DNA of 64,000 bases from Anaerocolumna jejuensis DSM 15929. GTDB lineage: Bacteria; Bacillota; Clostridia; Lachnospirales; Lachnospiraceae. The translations under genes were made by a program, and so were the position numbers. The notes beneath the pieces are model-generated. The model ran no database searches. It was not told where the DNA came from and was given only the letters and a program-made list of their open reading frames with translations. Shown piece after piece: positions 41,474-50,341 of this stretch; position 1 is the first letter of the stretch; every line of letters begins with the position of its first letter. The DNA lies in assembly GCF_900142215.1 (NCBI RefSeq), contig NZ_FRAC01000007.1, positions 298,412 to 362,411 on the forward strand, read 5' to 3'.

Positions 41474-43045
41474 ATGAGAAACAGAATGAAAAGATTAGTA
41501 TCTGTTTTACTGGTAGCTGCAATGATGGTAGTAATGCTTGCAGGATGCAGTTCTTCTAAGCCGGCAGACAGTAAGGAAAGCACGACGGCTTCTTCTGACA
41601 GTGGGGAGAAAAAAGCAACTGACACATCAAAGCATGTAGATTTGACCATGTATCTGCTTGGGGACAGAACACCCGATTTTGACGAGGTTTATGGGAAAAT
41701 CAACGAGATTCTGGAGAAAAAATTGAACTGCTCCTTAAAGGTAGAATTCTTATCATGGGGAGAACATGATAAGAAGTATTCTCTTTTATTCTCTTCACAG
41801 ACGGATTTTGATTTAATCTTTACGGCATCAAGCTGGGGACATTATGAGCAAACAGTTGCTTTAGGCGGATTTGCTCCATTATCAGAAGATTTCATCCAGA
41901 CCTATGCACTTGATATCTGGAAGGTTGTGCCCAAAGTAGCATGGGATCAGGCAAAAATTAACGGACAGATTTACATGGTACCGAACTATACCAACGAATT
42001 TGGACAGGATGTTATGGCCGTTCGCGGTGATTTAATGAAGAAATACGGTTTTGATAATATTACAGGCTGGGATGAACTGGTTGCCTTCTATAAAGCTTGT
42101 GCTGCGGATGGTATTTACGCAAGCCAGAGCGATCTCTGGTATCAGTATTTCCAGTCAAAGGGTTATTCCACGACAGGCGGAGCACCACAGGGCGGAGAAC
42201 TGGTTCTTTATAACGCACAGGATCCCAAGGATTTGAATTTTAACTATATTCTTGACTGGGATGGTTTCCGTGACTACTGTATTCAGGCAAAAGAACTTGC
42301 AGATGCAGGAGCCTGGTCAAAGGATATCTTAAATTCTACCGATGACAGACAGACCGGTCTTCTTACAGGAAAAACAGCAAGCTTAACCTGGAACCTGGGA
42401 AGCTGTATGACCTATGCAAAGCAGGCGAATAAAGAGCATCCGGAATGGAATGTTACAATCGTTGATCCAAACGCTTCTCTTCCTAAAAAAGTAAATTCCT
42501 ACATTAACAATGGCGTTGCCATCAATGACAACAGCAAGAATAAAGAAAGAGCCATGATGGTATTAAATGAGTTCTATACCGATCCTGACGTTTATGATCT
42601 TGCAATGCTTGGTATTGAAGGAAAACATTGGGAAGCAGTAGGTGATAAGCAGTATAAGGTACTGGATGAGACTAACTATGGTGTAAGCAACAACTGTAAC
42701 TGGGGATGGAACAATACAACAATCCAGAGAACCGAATTTATTGAGAACAGAGTAGCCTTAGATGATACCTATGATGCACTGCAGAAGGCATTTAACAGCA
42801 GTATCAAGGCAGAGCACGTATATGACGGATTTAATTTTAACTCCTCCAATGTCAGCACACAGTTTGCTGCGGTAGAAGCAGCACTCGGTACTTACTATAG
42901 TCCTTTGAAAAACGGATTGGTGGATGATGTTGATAAAACAATTGCAGAAATGAAAGCAGCCTTAAAGAGTGCCGGAATTCAGGATGTGTTAGATGAAATG
43001 AAGCGTCAGGCAGATGAATATGTAGCAGGAAGACAGGCGAATTAA
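41474..43045 (+). CDS. Sugar ABC transporter binding lipoprotein, LplA-like
   Basis: 523 residues. A lipoprotein signal ends VVMLAGC, followed by a Ser-rich linker and a CUT1 solute-binding fold with the DUF3502-type C-terminal domain. WGEHDKKYSLLFSSQTDFDL is the typical ligand-site opening. AAGGAGG lies four bases before the ATG, and I prefer it to the frame from 41426. It delivers oligosaccharides to the two permeases upstream. A terminator follows. Confidence 0.9.
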   Translation: MRNRMKRLVSVLLVAAMMVVMLAGCSSSKPADSKESTTASSDSGEKKATDTSKHVDLTMYLLGDRTPDFDEVYGKINEILEKKLNCSLKVEFLSWGEHDKKYSLLFSSQTDFDLIFTASSWGHYEQTVALGGFAPLSEDFIQTYALDIWKVVPKVAWDQAKINGQIYMVPNYTNEFGQDVMAVRGDLMKKYGFDNITGWDELVAFYKACAADGIYASQSDLWYQYFQSKGYSTTGGAPQGGELVLYNAQDPKDLNFNYILDWDGFRDYCIQAKELADAGAWSKDILNSTDDRQTGLLTGKTASLTWNLGSCMTYAKQANKEHPEWNVTIVDPNASLPKKVNSYINNGVAINDNSKNKERAMMVLNEFYTDPDVYDLAMLGIEGKHWEAVGDKQYKVLDETNYGVSNNCNWGWNNTTIQRTEFIENRVALDDTYDALQKAFNSSIKAEHVYDGFNFNSSNVSTQFAAVEAALGTYYSPLKNGLVDDVDKTIAEMKAALKSAGIQDVLDEMKRQADEYVAGRQAN

Positions 43046-43064
43046 ATCAAAAGCTATGCAGGCG

Positions 43065-43100
43065 GAAGGGCTACTACAGAAACCGTAGCAGCCCTTCTTT
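43065..43100 (+). terminator. Terminator after the importer operon
   Basis: GAAGGGCTACTAC, loop, GTAGCAGCCCTTC, then TTT; one bulged base on the right arm. Confidence 0.8.
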
Positions 43101-43170
43101 AATTCTTAGGCGTGTATTGAAAAGGAAACCGTTCAGTTTAGACCTAAGGATTAAAAATAGGAGAGCAGGA

Positions 43171-44148
43171 ATGACATTAGATAAAATTGCACAGGAATTA
43201 GGTATTTCAAAAAGTACCGTATCTAGAGCACTGTCCGGAAAAGGAAGAATCGGGAAGGAAACCGTGGAGCTGGTGCAGAACTTTGTATGGGAGCACAATC
43301 ATGTGGAGGAAGAAAAAGAAATATTGAAAAACAGCACCCTTAATATCGGGGTAGTACTTCCGGCGGATATTTATAGGGGAGGAGGAAGCTATTTTCAGAA
43401 CTGTCTGCTTGGAATCTGTGAAGCAGCCTCTATGTTCGGATATAATGTTCTGATTATAACCGGAAAACAGCATGATATATCAGAACTGATGTTTCTTGTA
43501 GAAAATAAAAGAGTTGACGGGGTTATTCTGACCAGAAGCTTTGAAGATGACAGGGCGCTCCGGTATCTGACAGAGAAGCATTTTCCCACAGCACTTACCG
43601 GAACCTGCCAGTATGAGGAGGTAATTCAGGTCGATACGGATAATGAAGAGGCAGCAGAAAAAATGACCTCCATGCTGATCGGTAGAAAATTTAAAAAGTT
43701 TGCTCTTTTAGTAAAGGATATGAGCTTTATTGCAGATAAAAAGCGGCATGATGGATTCTGTAAGGCGCTGTTCAAAAATGGAATTTCAAAACAGAGCCAG
43801 ATTTTCTATAATGGTTCTGTTAAAATGGAATTTTTGGATTCCATCATTGGAAATCTCATTGCACAAAAGGTAGAATGTGTTATCTGCGGAGATGACGAAG
43901 TCTGTACTATGATTATGTCAAGACTTCAGGCAGAAGGCTATCGGATTCCCATGGATATTGCCGTTGCCTCCCTTTATAACAGTCCCAATTTAGAGTGCTA
44001 TTCACCGGCAGTTACCGCAGTAAATGTAGCAGCGAGCCAGATGGGAAATGTAGCGGGCAAACAGCTCATTCAATGCCTGTTGGGAAGAAAATATGAAGCC
44101 AGGGTTATTTTGGATCATGATATTATATTCCGTAAATCAACAAATTGA
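43171..44148 (+). CDS. LacI-family transcriptional regulator 2
   Basis: 325 residues. The HTH is TLDKIAQELGISKSTVSRAL, then KGRIGKETVELV. The effector domain has NIGVVLPADIYRGG, VDGVILTRSFED and IQVDTDNEEAAEKM. The hinge and several core stretches match regulator 1 at 35684, so they are paralogues. The ATG at 43171 has AGGAGAGCAGG upstream. Its stop codon lies inside the A hairpin of the next leader. Confidence 0.9.
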   Translation: MTLDKIAQELGISKSTVSRALSGKGRIGKETVELVQNFVWEHNHVEEEKEILKNSTLNIGVVLPADIYRGGGSYFQNCLLGICEAASMFGYNVLIITGKQHDISELMFLVENKRVDGVILTRSFEDDRALRYLTEKHFPTALTGTCQYEEVIQVDTDNEEAAEKMTSMLIGRKFKKFALLVKDMSFIADKKRHDGFCKALFKNGISKQSQIFYNGSVKMEFLDSIIGNLIAQKVECVICGDDEVCTMIMSRLQAEGYRIPMDIAVASLYNSPNLECYSPAVTAVNVAASQMGNVAGKQLIQCLLGRKYEARVILDHDIIFRKSTN

Positions 44149-44221
44149 GAACAACAAAAAGCATTTTTTCAACTACGGATTCAGGAATATCAAATCTTCG
44201 ATTTGATATTCACGAAAGGGG
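44145..44221 (+). promoter_or_regulatory. Paired-hairpin leader (family II) before the GH42 gene
   Basis: A hairpin TTGAGAA/TTTTCAA (44145-44172), linker ACGGATTCAG, B hairpin GAATATCAAATC, loop TTC, GATTTGATATTC (44185-44211), a perfect 12-bp stem, then ACGAAAGGGG. The start is at 44227. Compared with 39420-39495 the B stem here changes bases on one arm in ways that improve pairing. Confidence 0.72.
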
Positions 44222-44226
44222 ATAAT

Positions 44227-46254
44227 ATGAAACAGACAGGATTTATATACGGCGGTGATTATAACCCGGAACAGTGGCTGGATACACCGGAAATTTTAAA
44301 ACAGGATATTGAATATATGAAGGCAGCCCATATTAATGAAGTAACGCTTGGTGTGTTTTCCTGGTCAGCTCTGGAGCCCCAGGAGGGTGTCTATGAATTT
44401 AAGTGGTTAAGGAATATTATTGATAATCTTTATGAAAATGGAATTTCTGTTATTTTGTCAACACCCTCTGGAGCAAGGCCTAAGTGGCTGGCAGACTCTT
44501 ATCCAGAGGTTCTGCGGGTTAATGCGGACCGTACCAATAATTTATTCGGGGGAAGACATAATCACTGCTATACCTCGCCTGTGTACCGTGAAGCGATTTA
44601 TAAGATTGACCGAAAGCTTAGTGAACAGTTCGGAAACCATCCGGCCGTGACCATCTGGCATATATCCAATGAGCTTGGCGGAGATTGTCACTGCCCGTTG
44701 TGTCAGAAAGCGTTCAGGCAGTGGATTGAAAAAAAATATGGAACCATAGAGGCTTTGAATAAAGCCTGGAATACGGCCTTCTGGAGCCACACGTACCCAA
44801 GCTTTGAACAGGTGGAAAGTCCGTCTCCAAGGGGAGAACAGGAGCTGCATGGATTGAATCTGGACTGGAAGAGATTTGTAACAGACCAGACCGCAGATTT
44901 TGTATCCTGGGAGAAAAAAGCCATCTGGGAGGGCGGTTCAGAACTGCCGGTCACGATTAATATGATGTATGATTATAAGGGGCTTAATTATCATAAATTC
45001 AAGGATTTGATAGATTTTGCTTCCTGGGACAGTTATCCGACCTGGCACAAAGAGGAGGAGAAGGAAACGGCCCTTGATACGGCTTTGCAGCATGATTTTA
45101 TGAGAAGTATTTTGAAAAAACCATTTCTGTTAATGGAATCCTGTCCGACTGCAACGAACTGGCAGAGTGTCAGTAAATTAAAACGTCCCGGAATGTTAGG
45201 CGCCGCTTCTCTGCAGGCGGTTGCCCATGGAGCAGACAGTGTCCAGTATTTTCAGATTCGCCAGAGCCGTGGTGCCAGCGAAAAGTTCCACGGAGCGGTT
45301 ATTGACCATTATGGCGGCATGGATACCAGAGTATTTGAAGAGGTCACAGGAGTGGGAAGCCAGCTGCTGGAGCTTTCAGAGATTGCGGGAAGTACCGTAA
45401 GAGCAAGAGCTGCCATACTGCATGACTGTGAAAGCCGTTGGGCCATGGAGGATTCCCAGGGGCCAAGAAACAAGGACCTGCATTATATGGATGTGCTGAA
45501 AAAAATATTTCATGGCCTGCGAAAGCTTGGATTAGATGTGGATATTCTAGACATGGAAGAAGAGTTAAAGGGTTATGACCTGGTGTTTGCACCAATGCTT
45601 TATATGTTCCGCTGCGATATTGAAACAAAAATTCGTAATTTCGTAGCGAAGGGCGGAACCTTTGTCATGACCTACTGGTCGGGAATTGTAAATGAAAATG
45701 ATCTGTGTCATCTGGGTGGTACACCGCATCAGCTGATGGAGGTTTTTGGACTTCGCAGCACCGAACTGGATGCTCTTTACGAGGGAGAACGAAACAGCGG
45801 TAAATCAACAGGAGCATTTTTTGAAAAGGAAAAGCGATATGAATGCAGGAATTTCTGTAATCTGATCAGGACAGATTCCGCAGAGACACTTCTTAGCTTT
45901 GAAACGGATTTTTATGAGGGTTATCCGGCATTCGCAAGAAATTCGTATGAAAAGGGCAAGGCTTACTACATCTGTGCAGATTTTGAAGAGAGCTTCTATG
46001 ATGATTTGTGCCTGAAGCTAGTAGAGGAGAAAGGGTTGCTTAAAGTTCCGTTTGACATACCGGAAGGAGTAGCGGTTACTTCAAGGGAGAATCCTTTAAA
46101 AAAATTCCTGTTTATACAAAATTTTAGAAAAGATAAATTTTTAGTCAACCTGCGGAATACGGAGTGGAAGCTTCTCATGGGTGATGATACCGGAGTAATC
46201 GGACAGTATGGGACAGCCGTATACTGGACGGTAAATCAGGAAGAGCGGGCGTGA
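44227..46254 (+). CDS. Beta-galactosidase, GH42 family
   Basis: 675 residues, no signal peptide. GGDYNPEQWLDTPEIL, LGVFSWSALEPQEG and GARPKWLADSYPEVLR open the barrel. The acid/base glutamate is in IWHISNELGGDCHC, with the zinc-binding cysteines of CHCPLC, and the nucleophile in FLLMESCPTATNW. GH42 enzymes typically act on galacto-oligosaccharides made by GH53 galactanases, which are encoded immediately downstream. Confidence 0.94.
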   Translation: MKQTGFIYGGDYNPEQWLDTPEILKQDIEYMKAAHINEVTLGVFSWSALEPQEGVYEFKWLRNIIDNLYENGISVILSTPSGARPKWLADSYPEVLRVNADRTNNLFGGRHNHCYTSPVYREAIYKIDRKLSEQFGNHPAVTIWHISNELGGDCHCPLCQKAFRQWIEKKYGTIEALNKAWNTAFWSHTYPSFEQVESPSPRGEQELHGLNLDWKRFVTDQTADFVSWEKKAIWEGGSELPVTINMMYDYKGLNYHKFKDLIDFASWDSYPTWHKEEEKETALDTALQHDFMRSILKKPFLLMESCPTATNWQSVSKLKRPGMLGAASLQAVAHGADSVQYFQIRQSRGASEKFHGAVIDHYGGMDTRVFEEVTGVGSQLLELSEIAGSTVRARAAILHDCESRWAMEDSQGPRNKDLHYMDVLKKIFHGLRKLGLDVDILDMEEELKGYDLVFAPMLYMFRCDIETKIRNFVAKGGTFVMTYWSGIVNENDLCHLGGTPHQLMEVFGLRSTELDALYEGERNSGKSTGAFFEKEKRYECRNFCNLIRTDSAETLLSFETDFYEGYPAFARNSYEKGKAYYICADFEESFYDDLCLKLVEEKGLLKVPFDIPEGVAVTSRENPLKKFLFIQNFRKDKFLVNLRNTEWKLLMGDDTGVIGQYGTAVYWTVNQEERA

Positions 46255-46386
46255 CTAAAAAATTCTTAATATACAATCTGGACGCCTTATAAATCTATTC
46301 GGTTATCTTTATCACACTAGTTAAAAGTTCTGGGTATATTTCACAATCATGATGAAGGGATATGTTAATTGAATATTCAACCACAG

Positions 46387-46424
46387 CTTCCAGAATATCC
46401 GGGCAAAGCCTTAATATTCTGGAA
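46387..46424. other. Hairpin in the 46255-46697 gap
   Basis: CTTCCAGAATAT and ATATTCTGGAAG form a perfect 12-bp stem about 130 bp after the GH42 gene. No T-run follows. An open frame across this region is explained by the hairpins and is not called. Confidence 0.55.
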
Positions 46425-46465
46425 GGTAGTATGGAAACAAAAGATATTTCACACTTTTTATTTAG

Positions 46466-46494
46466 GCAGATTCGCAAACGAGCCTGCGAAATGC
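46466..46494 (+). promoter_or_regulatory. Family I B hairpin before the first galactanase
   Basis: GCAGATTCGCA with TGCGAAATGC, keeping the extra G, preceded by CTTTTTATTTAG and followed by GCATGGG and an ATG at 46508 that opens only a 12-codon frame. The galactanase start is 190 bp further on. Confidence 0.6.
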
Positions 46495-46697
46495 ATGGGT
46501 GGTATTATGAGATATTCAAAAACAGAAAAATCCCTTCTGCTATGATAAAGCTTTATTCAACAAAAACAGGGAGGTGAATACGGGCCAGAGTGTATTATCT
46601 GCGGGAATTATGAGAAGGCTTTAAGCTGGTTTTCATAAAAGGTCAGATAATGCTTATTAAAATCACATAAATTTTATTTTGTAAAGGGGGTAATACA

Positions 46698-48047
46698 ATG
46701 AACAGAGTACTCAAAAAATTAGGTAAGACGGTGATTTCGTTAATACTTGTTTGGACTTTAGTACTTGTCGGCAATTCAGGTATAACGGAAAAGGCTTATG
46801 CAGCCACTTCTATTTCGGGGGTACCGCAAATCTCTAATATGACAGGCGATTTTTTTCGCGGTGTGGATATATCTTCCGTTCTTGCACTGGAGAACAGCGG
46901 CGTAAAGTATAAGTATTTAGACGGTACCGGTGGTGATATTTTTAAGATTCTTGCAGGTGCGGGTGTGAATTATGTCAGAATCCGTATCTGGAATAACCCG
47001 TATGATTCTGTTTCTCCCTATAAGGGATATGGCGGAGGAAATACGGATCTGTATACTGCTAAGGTTCTTGGCAAGAGAGCAACCGATGCCGGAATGAAGG
47101 TTTTTATTGATTTCCATTATTCTGACTTCTGGACAGATCCGGCGAAGCATTATGCTCCAAAGGCATGGGCTAACTACAATCTTAAATACAAAAAGGATGC
47201 TGTTTATAACTATACCTATGATTCCCTGAGGGAATTGATAGATTATGGTGTTAATGTGCAGATGGTTCAGATTGGAAATGAGACGAACGGCTCTTTGTGC
47301 GGGGTTGGCGGCTTTGCAGATAATGTCTGGGATTTAAGTTCAGGCGTTGCAGATTTGATGAAGCAGGGATGCTATGCGGTGAATGATATTAATAAAAAGT
47401 ATGGAAGAAACGTACTGAAGGTACTGCATTTCACACGTTTGATTGCCGATGGGGAATGGTATGCAGAGCAGGTCAATAAGATGGGTGTGGATTATGATGT
47501 ATTTGCCGCATCCTTCTATCCTATGTGGGATGGTACGGTTGAAAACATGACAACGGTTCTGACTAACATTGCAAAAAAGTATAACAAGAAAGTAATGGTA
47601 GCGGAAACAGCTTATCCATACACATTTGATGACGCGGACGGCTCGATGAACAGCATCTATGGCACCGCAGCGATGAACTATTCTAATTATCCTGTCAGTA
47701 TTTCCGGCCAGGCTCAGGCTCTTTACGGTGTATTTAACGGTATTGCCCAAATAAACAGCACATTACCCGGCTATGGTCTGGGTGCTTTCTACTGGGAGCC
47801 GGCATGGATCGGAACTGACAAATCCGCATGGGGAACCTATGGAACGGGCTGGGCCTCTTCCACATCGGAAAAATATGAAAGATTATTCAGCTCAACGGCA
47901 TCGGAATATTCTACAACAGATCAGGGAAGTTCCTGGGATAATATGACCTTGTTTGACAAGAACGGAAGGGCGACCAACGCTCTGTATGTATTTAATGATA
48001 TTCGCGGCGTGAAAAGCGTGACCACAGCAGGTAGTTCCGGTAATTAA
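46698..48047 (+). CDS. Secreted arabinogalactan endo-beta-1,4-galactanase, GH53
   Basis: 449 residues with a type I signal peptide (cleavage near AYA-AT). The GH53 barrel has FFRGVDISSVLALENSGVKY, NYVRIRIWNNPYD, FHYSDFWTDPAKH, the acid/base glutamate in QIGNETNG and the nucleophile in MVAETAYPYT. It cuts the beta-1,4-galactan side chains of pectin outside the cell. GGGGG precedes the start. It lacks a cell-wall anchor, so it is probably released. It is similar to the next gene. Confidence 0.94.
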   Translation: MNRVLKKLGKTVISLILVWTLVLVGNSGITEKAYAATSISGVPQISNMTGDFFRGVDISSVLALENSGVKYKYLDGTGGDIFKILAGAGVNYVRIRIWNNPYDSVSPYKGYGGGNTDLYTAKVLGKRATDAGMKVFIDFHYSDFWTDPAKHYAPKAWANYNLKYKKDAVYNYTYDSLRELIDYGVNVQMVQIGNETNGSLCGVGGFADNVWDLSSGVADLMKQGCYAVNDINKKYGRNVLKVLHFTRLIADGEWYAEQVNKMGVDYDVFAASFYPMWDGTVENMTTVLTNIAKKYNKKVMVAETAYPYTFDDADGSMNSIYGTAAMNYSNYPVSISGQAQALYGVFNGIAQINSTLPGYGLGAFYWEPAWIGTDKSAWGTYGTGWASSTSEKYERLFSSTASEYSTTDQGSSWDNMTLFDKNGRATNALYVFNDIRGVKSVTTAGSSGN

Positions 48048-48176
48048 AGTATGTTTGAAGTGTAATACTAATAGCTGGGGAACGGTGGATGATTTTGCAT
48101 TATATAGAATTTCTGATTGATAATGCAGCCTAAAATCCGCTATGATAGGCCACTTTTTTAAATTGGGAGGATAGTT

Positions 48177-49511
48177 ATGAGGAAATCTCGCATAAAATTA
48201 TTAGCATTCTGCATCGGTGCCAGTCTTTGTTCCGTAGCTCTGTCAGGCTGTGGAGCAGGCAGTACGAAACAAGATGCAAAAACACAGGATGTAATCACAT
48301 TTCCGTTGCCGGAGGGCCCTGAAAAATCCGAAATCTATGTTGAACCGGTTGCAAATATTTCAGATGATTTTATACGGGGTATGGATGCATCTTCTGTACT
48401 TGCCCTCGAAAAAAGTGGCGTAACGTATTATAACTATGAAGGGAAGGAACAGGATGTCTTCATGACGCTAGCCCAGTCCGGTGTAAACTATATACGTCTG
48501 CGTGTATGGAATGACCCATACGACGAAAATGGCAACGGCTATGGCGGCGGTAATAATGATGTTCCTACTGCCGTCAAGCTTGGAAAGCGGGCAAGTAAGT
48601 ATGGCATGAAGGTATGTATTGATTTTCACTATTCAGACTTCTGGGCCGATCCTAACAAACAGCATGTACCAAAAGCATGGGAAGGCATGAGCAAGGAGGA
48701 AAAGAGCAAGGCACTCTATGATTTTACAAAGAAAAGCCTTAAGAAAATGCTTGATGCAGGTGTAAATGTGGGAATGGTGCAGATTGGAAATGAAATTAAC
48801 AATGGTATGTCGGGAGAAATAGGTCTTCCCGCAGTTGAGAAGCTTTTACAGTCAGGAAGCCTTGCCGTGCGGGAAGTAGCTAAGACCTACAAAAAGGAGA
48901 TTCAGGTTGCTGTACATTATACAAATATCGAGAACGATACAGAAATAGATCATATTGCTTCAAGCCTGTCAGACTTTGGCCTTGATTATGATATCTTTGC
49001 ATTATCCTATTATCCCTTCTGGGATGGTACGAATGAAAATATGCAGAAGGTTGCCAAAAACATTCAAGAGAAATACGGGAAAAAAGTGGTGATTGCAGAA
49101 ACCTCCTATTGCTATACTTCCGAAGACGGTGACGGCTCCGGGAATAGCTTAAAAGGCACGGACGATATTGTGGAGGGCTATCCTGCGACCGTACAGGGGC
49201 AGGCCAGTATGATAAGTGATATCTGTGCGGCGGCAAATGAAGCCGGTATTCTCGGTATCTTCTATTGGGAAGGAACCTGGATTCCGGTGGGTAAAGCAAC
49301 AGAGAATAATTCGCCCATCTGGGAAAAGTACGGAAGCGGCTGGGCAAGCAGCTATGCGGCAAAATATGACCCGGCAGATGCGGGCTTGTATTATGGCGGT
49401 GACTCATGGGACAATCAGGCCATGTTTGATTTTGATGGTCACCCGCTTGCCTCCTTAAAGGTGTTCCGGTATTTAAAATATGGTACAAGTACAGGCAAAG
49501 GAAACAATTGA
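48177..49511 (+). CDS. Cell-attached GH53 endo-beta-1,4-galactanase (lipoprotein)
   Basis: 444 residues. A lipoprotein signal ending ALSGC keeps the enzyme on the cell surface. The barrel has FIRGMDASSVLALEKSGVTY, NYIRLRVWNDPYD, FHYSDFWADPNKQ, acid/base in QIGNEINNG and nucleophile in VIAETSYCYT. With the freely secreted paralogue just upstream this gives a released and a tethered enzyme, so products can be made near the importer. A terminator follows at 49619. Confidence 0.94.
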   Translation: MRKSRIKLLAFCIGASLCSVALSGCGAGSTKQDAKTQDVITFPLPEGPEKSEIYVEPVANISDDFIRGMDASSVLALEKSGVTYYNYEGKEQDVFMTLAQSGVNYIRLRVWNDPYDENGNGYGGGNNDVPTAVKLGKRASKYGMKVCIDFHYSDFWADPNKQHVPKAWEGMSKEEKSKALYDFTKKSLKKMLDAGVNVGMVQIGNEINNGMSGEIGLPAVEKLLQSGSLAVREVAKTYKKEIQVAVHYTNIENDTEIDHIASSLSDFGLDYDIFALSYYPFWDGTNENMQKVAKNIQEKYGKKVVIAETSYCYTSEDGDGSGNSLKGTDDIVEGYPATVQGQASMISDICAAANEAGILGIFYWEGTWIPVGKATENNSPIWEKYGSGWASSYAAKYDPADAGLYYGGDSWDNQAMFDFDGHPLASLKVFRYLKYGTSTGKGNN

Positions 49512-49618
49512 ATATTTGGGTTAAATCGTTTTTAAATCATCAAGCTGATTTCATATAGAAATTCAGTAAGCTCTTAATTACTATGGCGTATTTATTAGTA
49601 AATCCAATGATGTAAGAT

Positions 49619-49656
49619 AAAGCTATTCATTCAATTATTATTGTTTGGATAGCTTT
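49619..49656 (+). terminator. Terminator after the galactanase genes
   Basis: AAAGCTAT and ATAGCTTT close a loop of about 22 bases, followed by TCTT. Confidence 0.65.
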
Positions 49657-49660
49657 TCTT

Positions 49661-49850
49661 ATGTACTCTGTCCTTTCGGTCAAATGTATAAACCGGTCGA
49701 TAATTCGCAGCTTACATTCCCACTGGACCGTTGTTATGCTGACACAGAAGTTGATTGAACTAAAAATCGTAGAGGATATCAGTGATGAAACAGTCCGTCT
49801 TACTTTAAAAAAAGGAACCTCTAGAGACAAAATGCCAAAACAACCCCCTT
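49661..49850 (+). pseudogene. Remnant of an IS630-type transposase
   Basis: The plus strand reads SHWTVVMLTQKLIELKIVED, then ISDETVRLTLKKG, the second helix-turn-helix of IS630/Tc1-like transposases. No DDE catalytic domain follows; the frame runs into unrelated sequence and the palindromic element. I see no terminal repeats. Confidence 0.6.
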
Positions 49851-49954
49851 GGTCATCTGTGCATATCCATTATTTGGTCTTTTGCGTTAGCCGTGCCCAA
49901 AACCCTATAAGACCAAAACAAAATAACTGTCCATGGGTTTATTGCATACCCTCA

Positions 49955-50186
49955 GATGATTTTGGCTTACCTTTCGTAATTTTCTATTGAGGAGTTCCCT
50001 AATGACACTTAAATGCCGGCAGCTGTTCCTAGGTAAAATTATACCACTGTTTGAGCTCACAGCCCTGCACAAATACAACCTCCCAGCGAGTTTGGTATAA
50101 TTTCACCTGCCAGGAACAGCTGCCGGCATTTTAGTGGAATTCGGAACCCCGAACGAGAAAATTACGAAAGGTAAGCCAAAATCATC
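49955..50186. repeat. 232-bp imperfect palindromic element, copy 2
   Basis: Same length and ends as the copy at 14979-15210, with scattered single-base differences. Flanking similarity extends about 28 bp outward on the left (AACTGTCCA-x-GGGTTTATTGC) and about 17 bp on the right. It lies next to the transposase remnant. Confidence 0.8.
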
Positions 50187-50282
50187 GTCCGTTCCCAATC
50201 CCCCCCTTTCACCCTTACTACAATCCCCACAAAATAAACACACGAGTAAATAAATTGTGCAGTCGAAGGTTAATTAGCTTCG

Positions 50283-50310
50283 TTGACTTTCACCATCACT
50301 ATGATATAAT
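50283..50310 (+). promoter_or_regulatory. Promoter of the methyltransferase-folC unit
   Basis: TTGACT, 16 bases, TATAAT, 32 bp before the start at 50342. Confidence 0.75.
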
Positions 50311-50341
50311 TGGTGACAAAAGCAAAAGACAGGAGATATTC

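Noticed and set aside
46362..46577. 71-residue ORF before the first galactanase
   Set aside because: It runs through two hairpins including a family I unit and has no recognisable protein.
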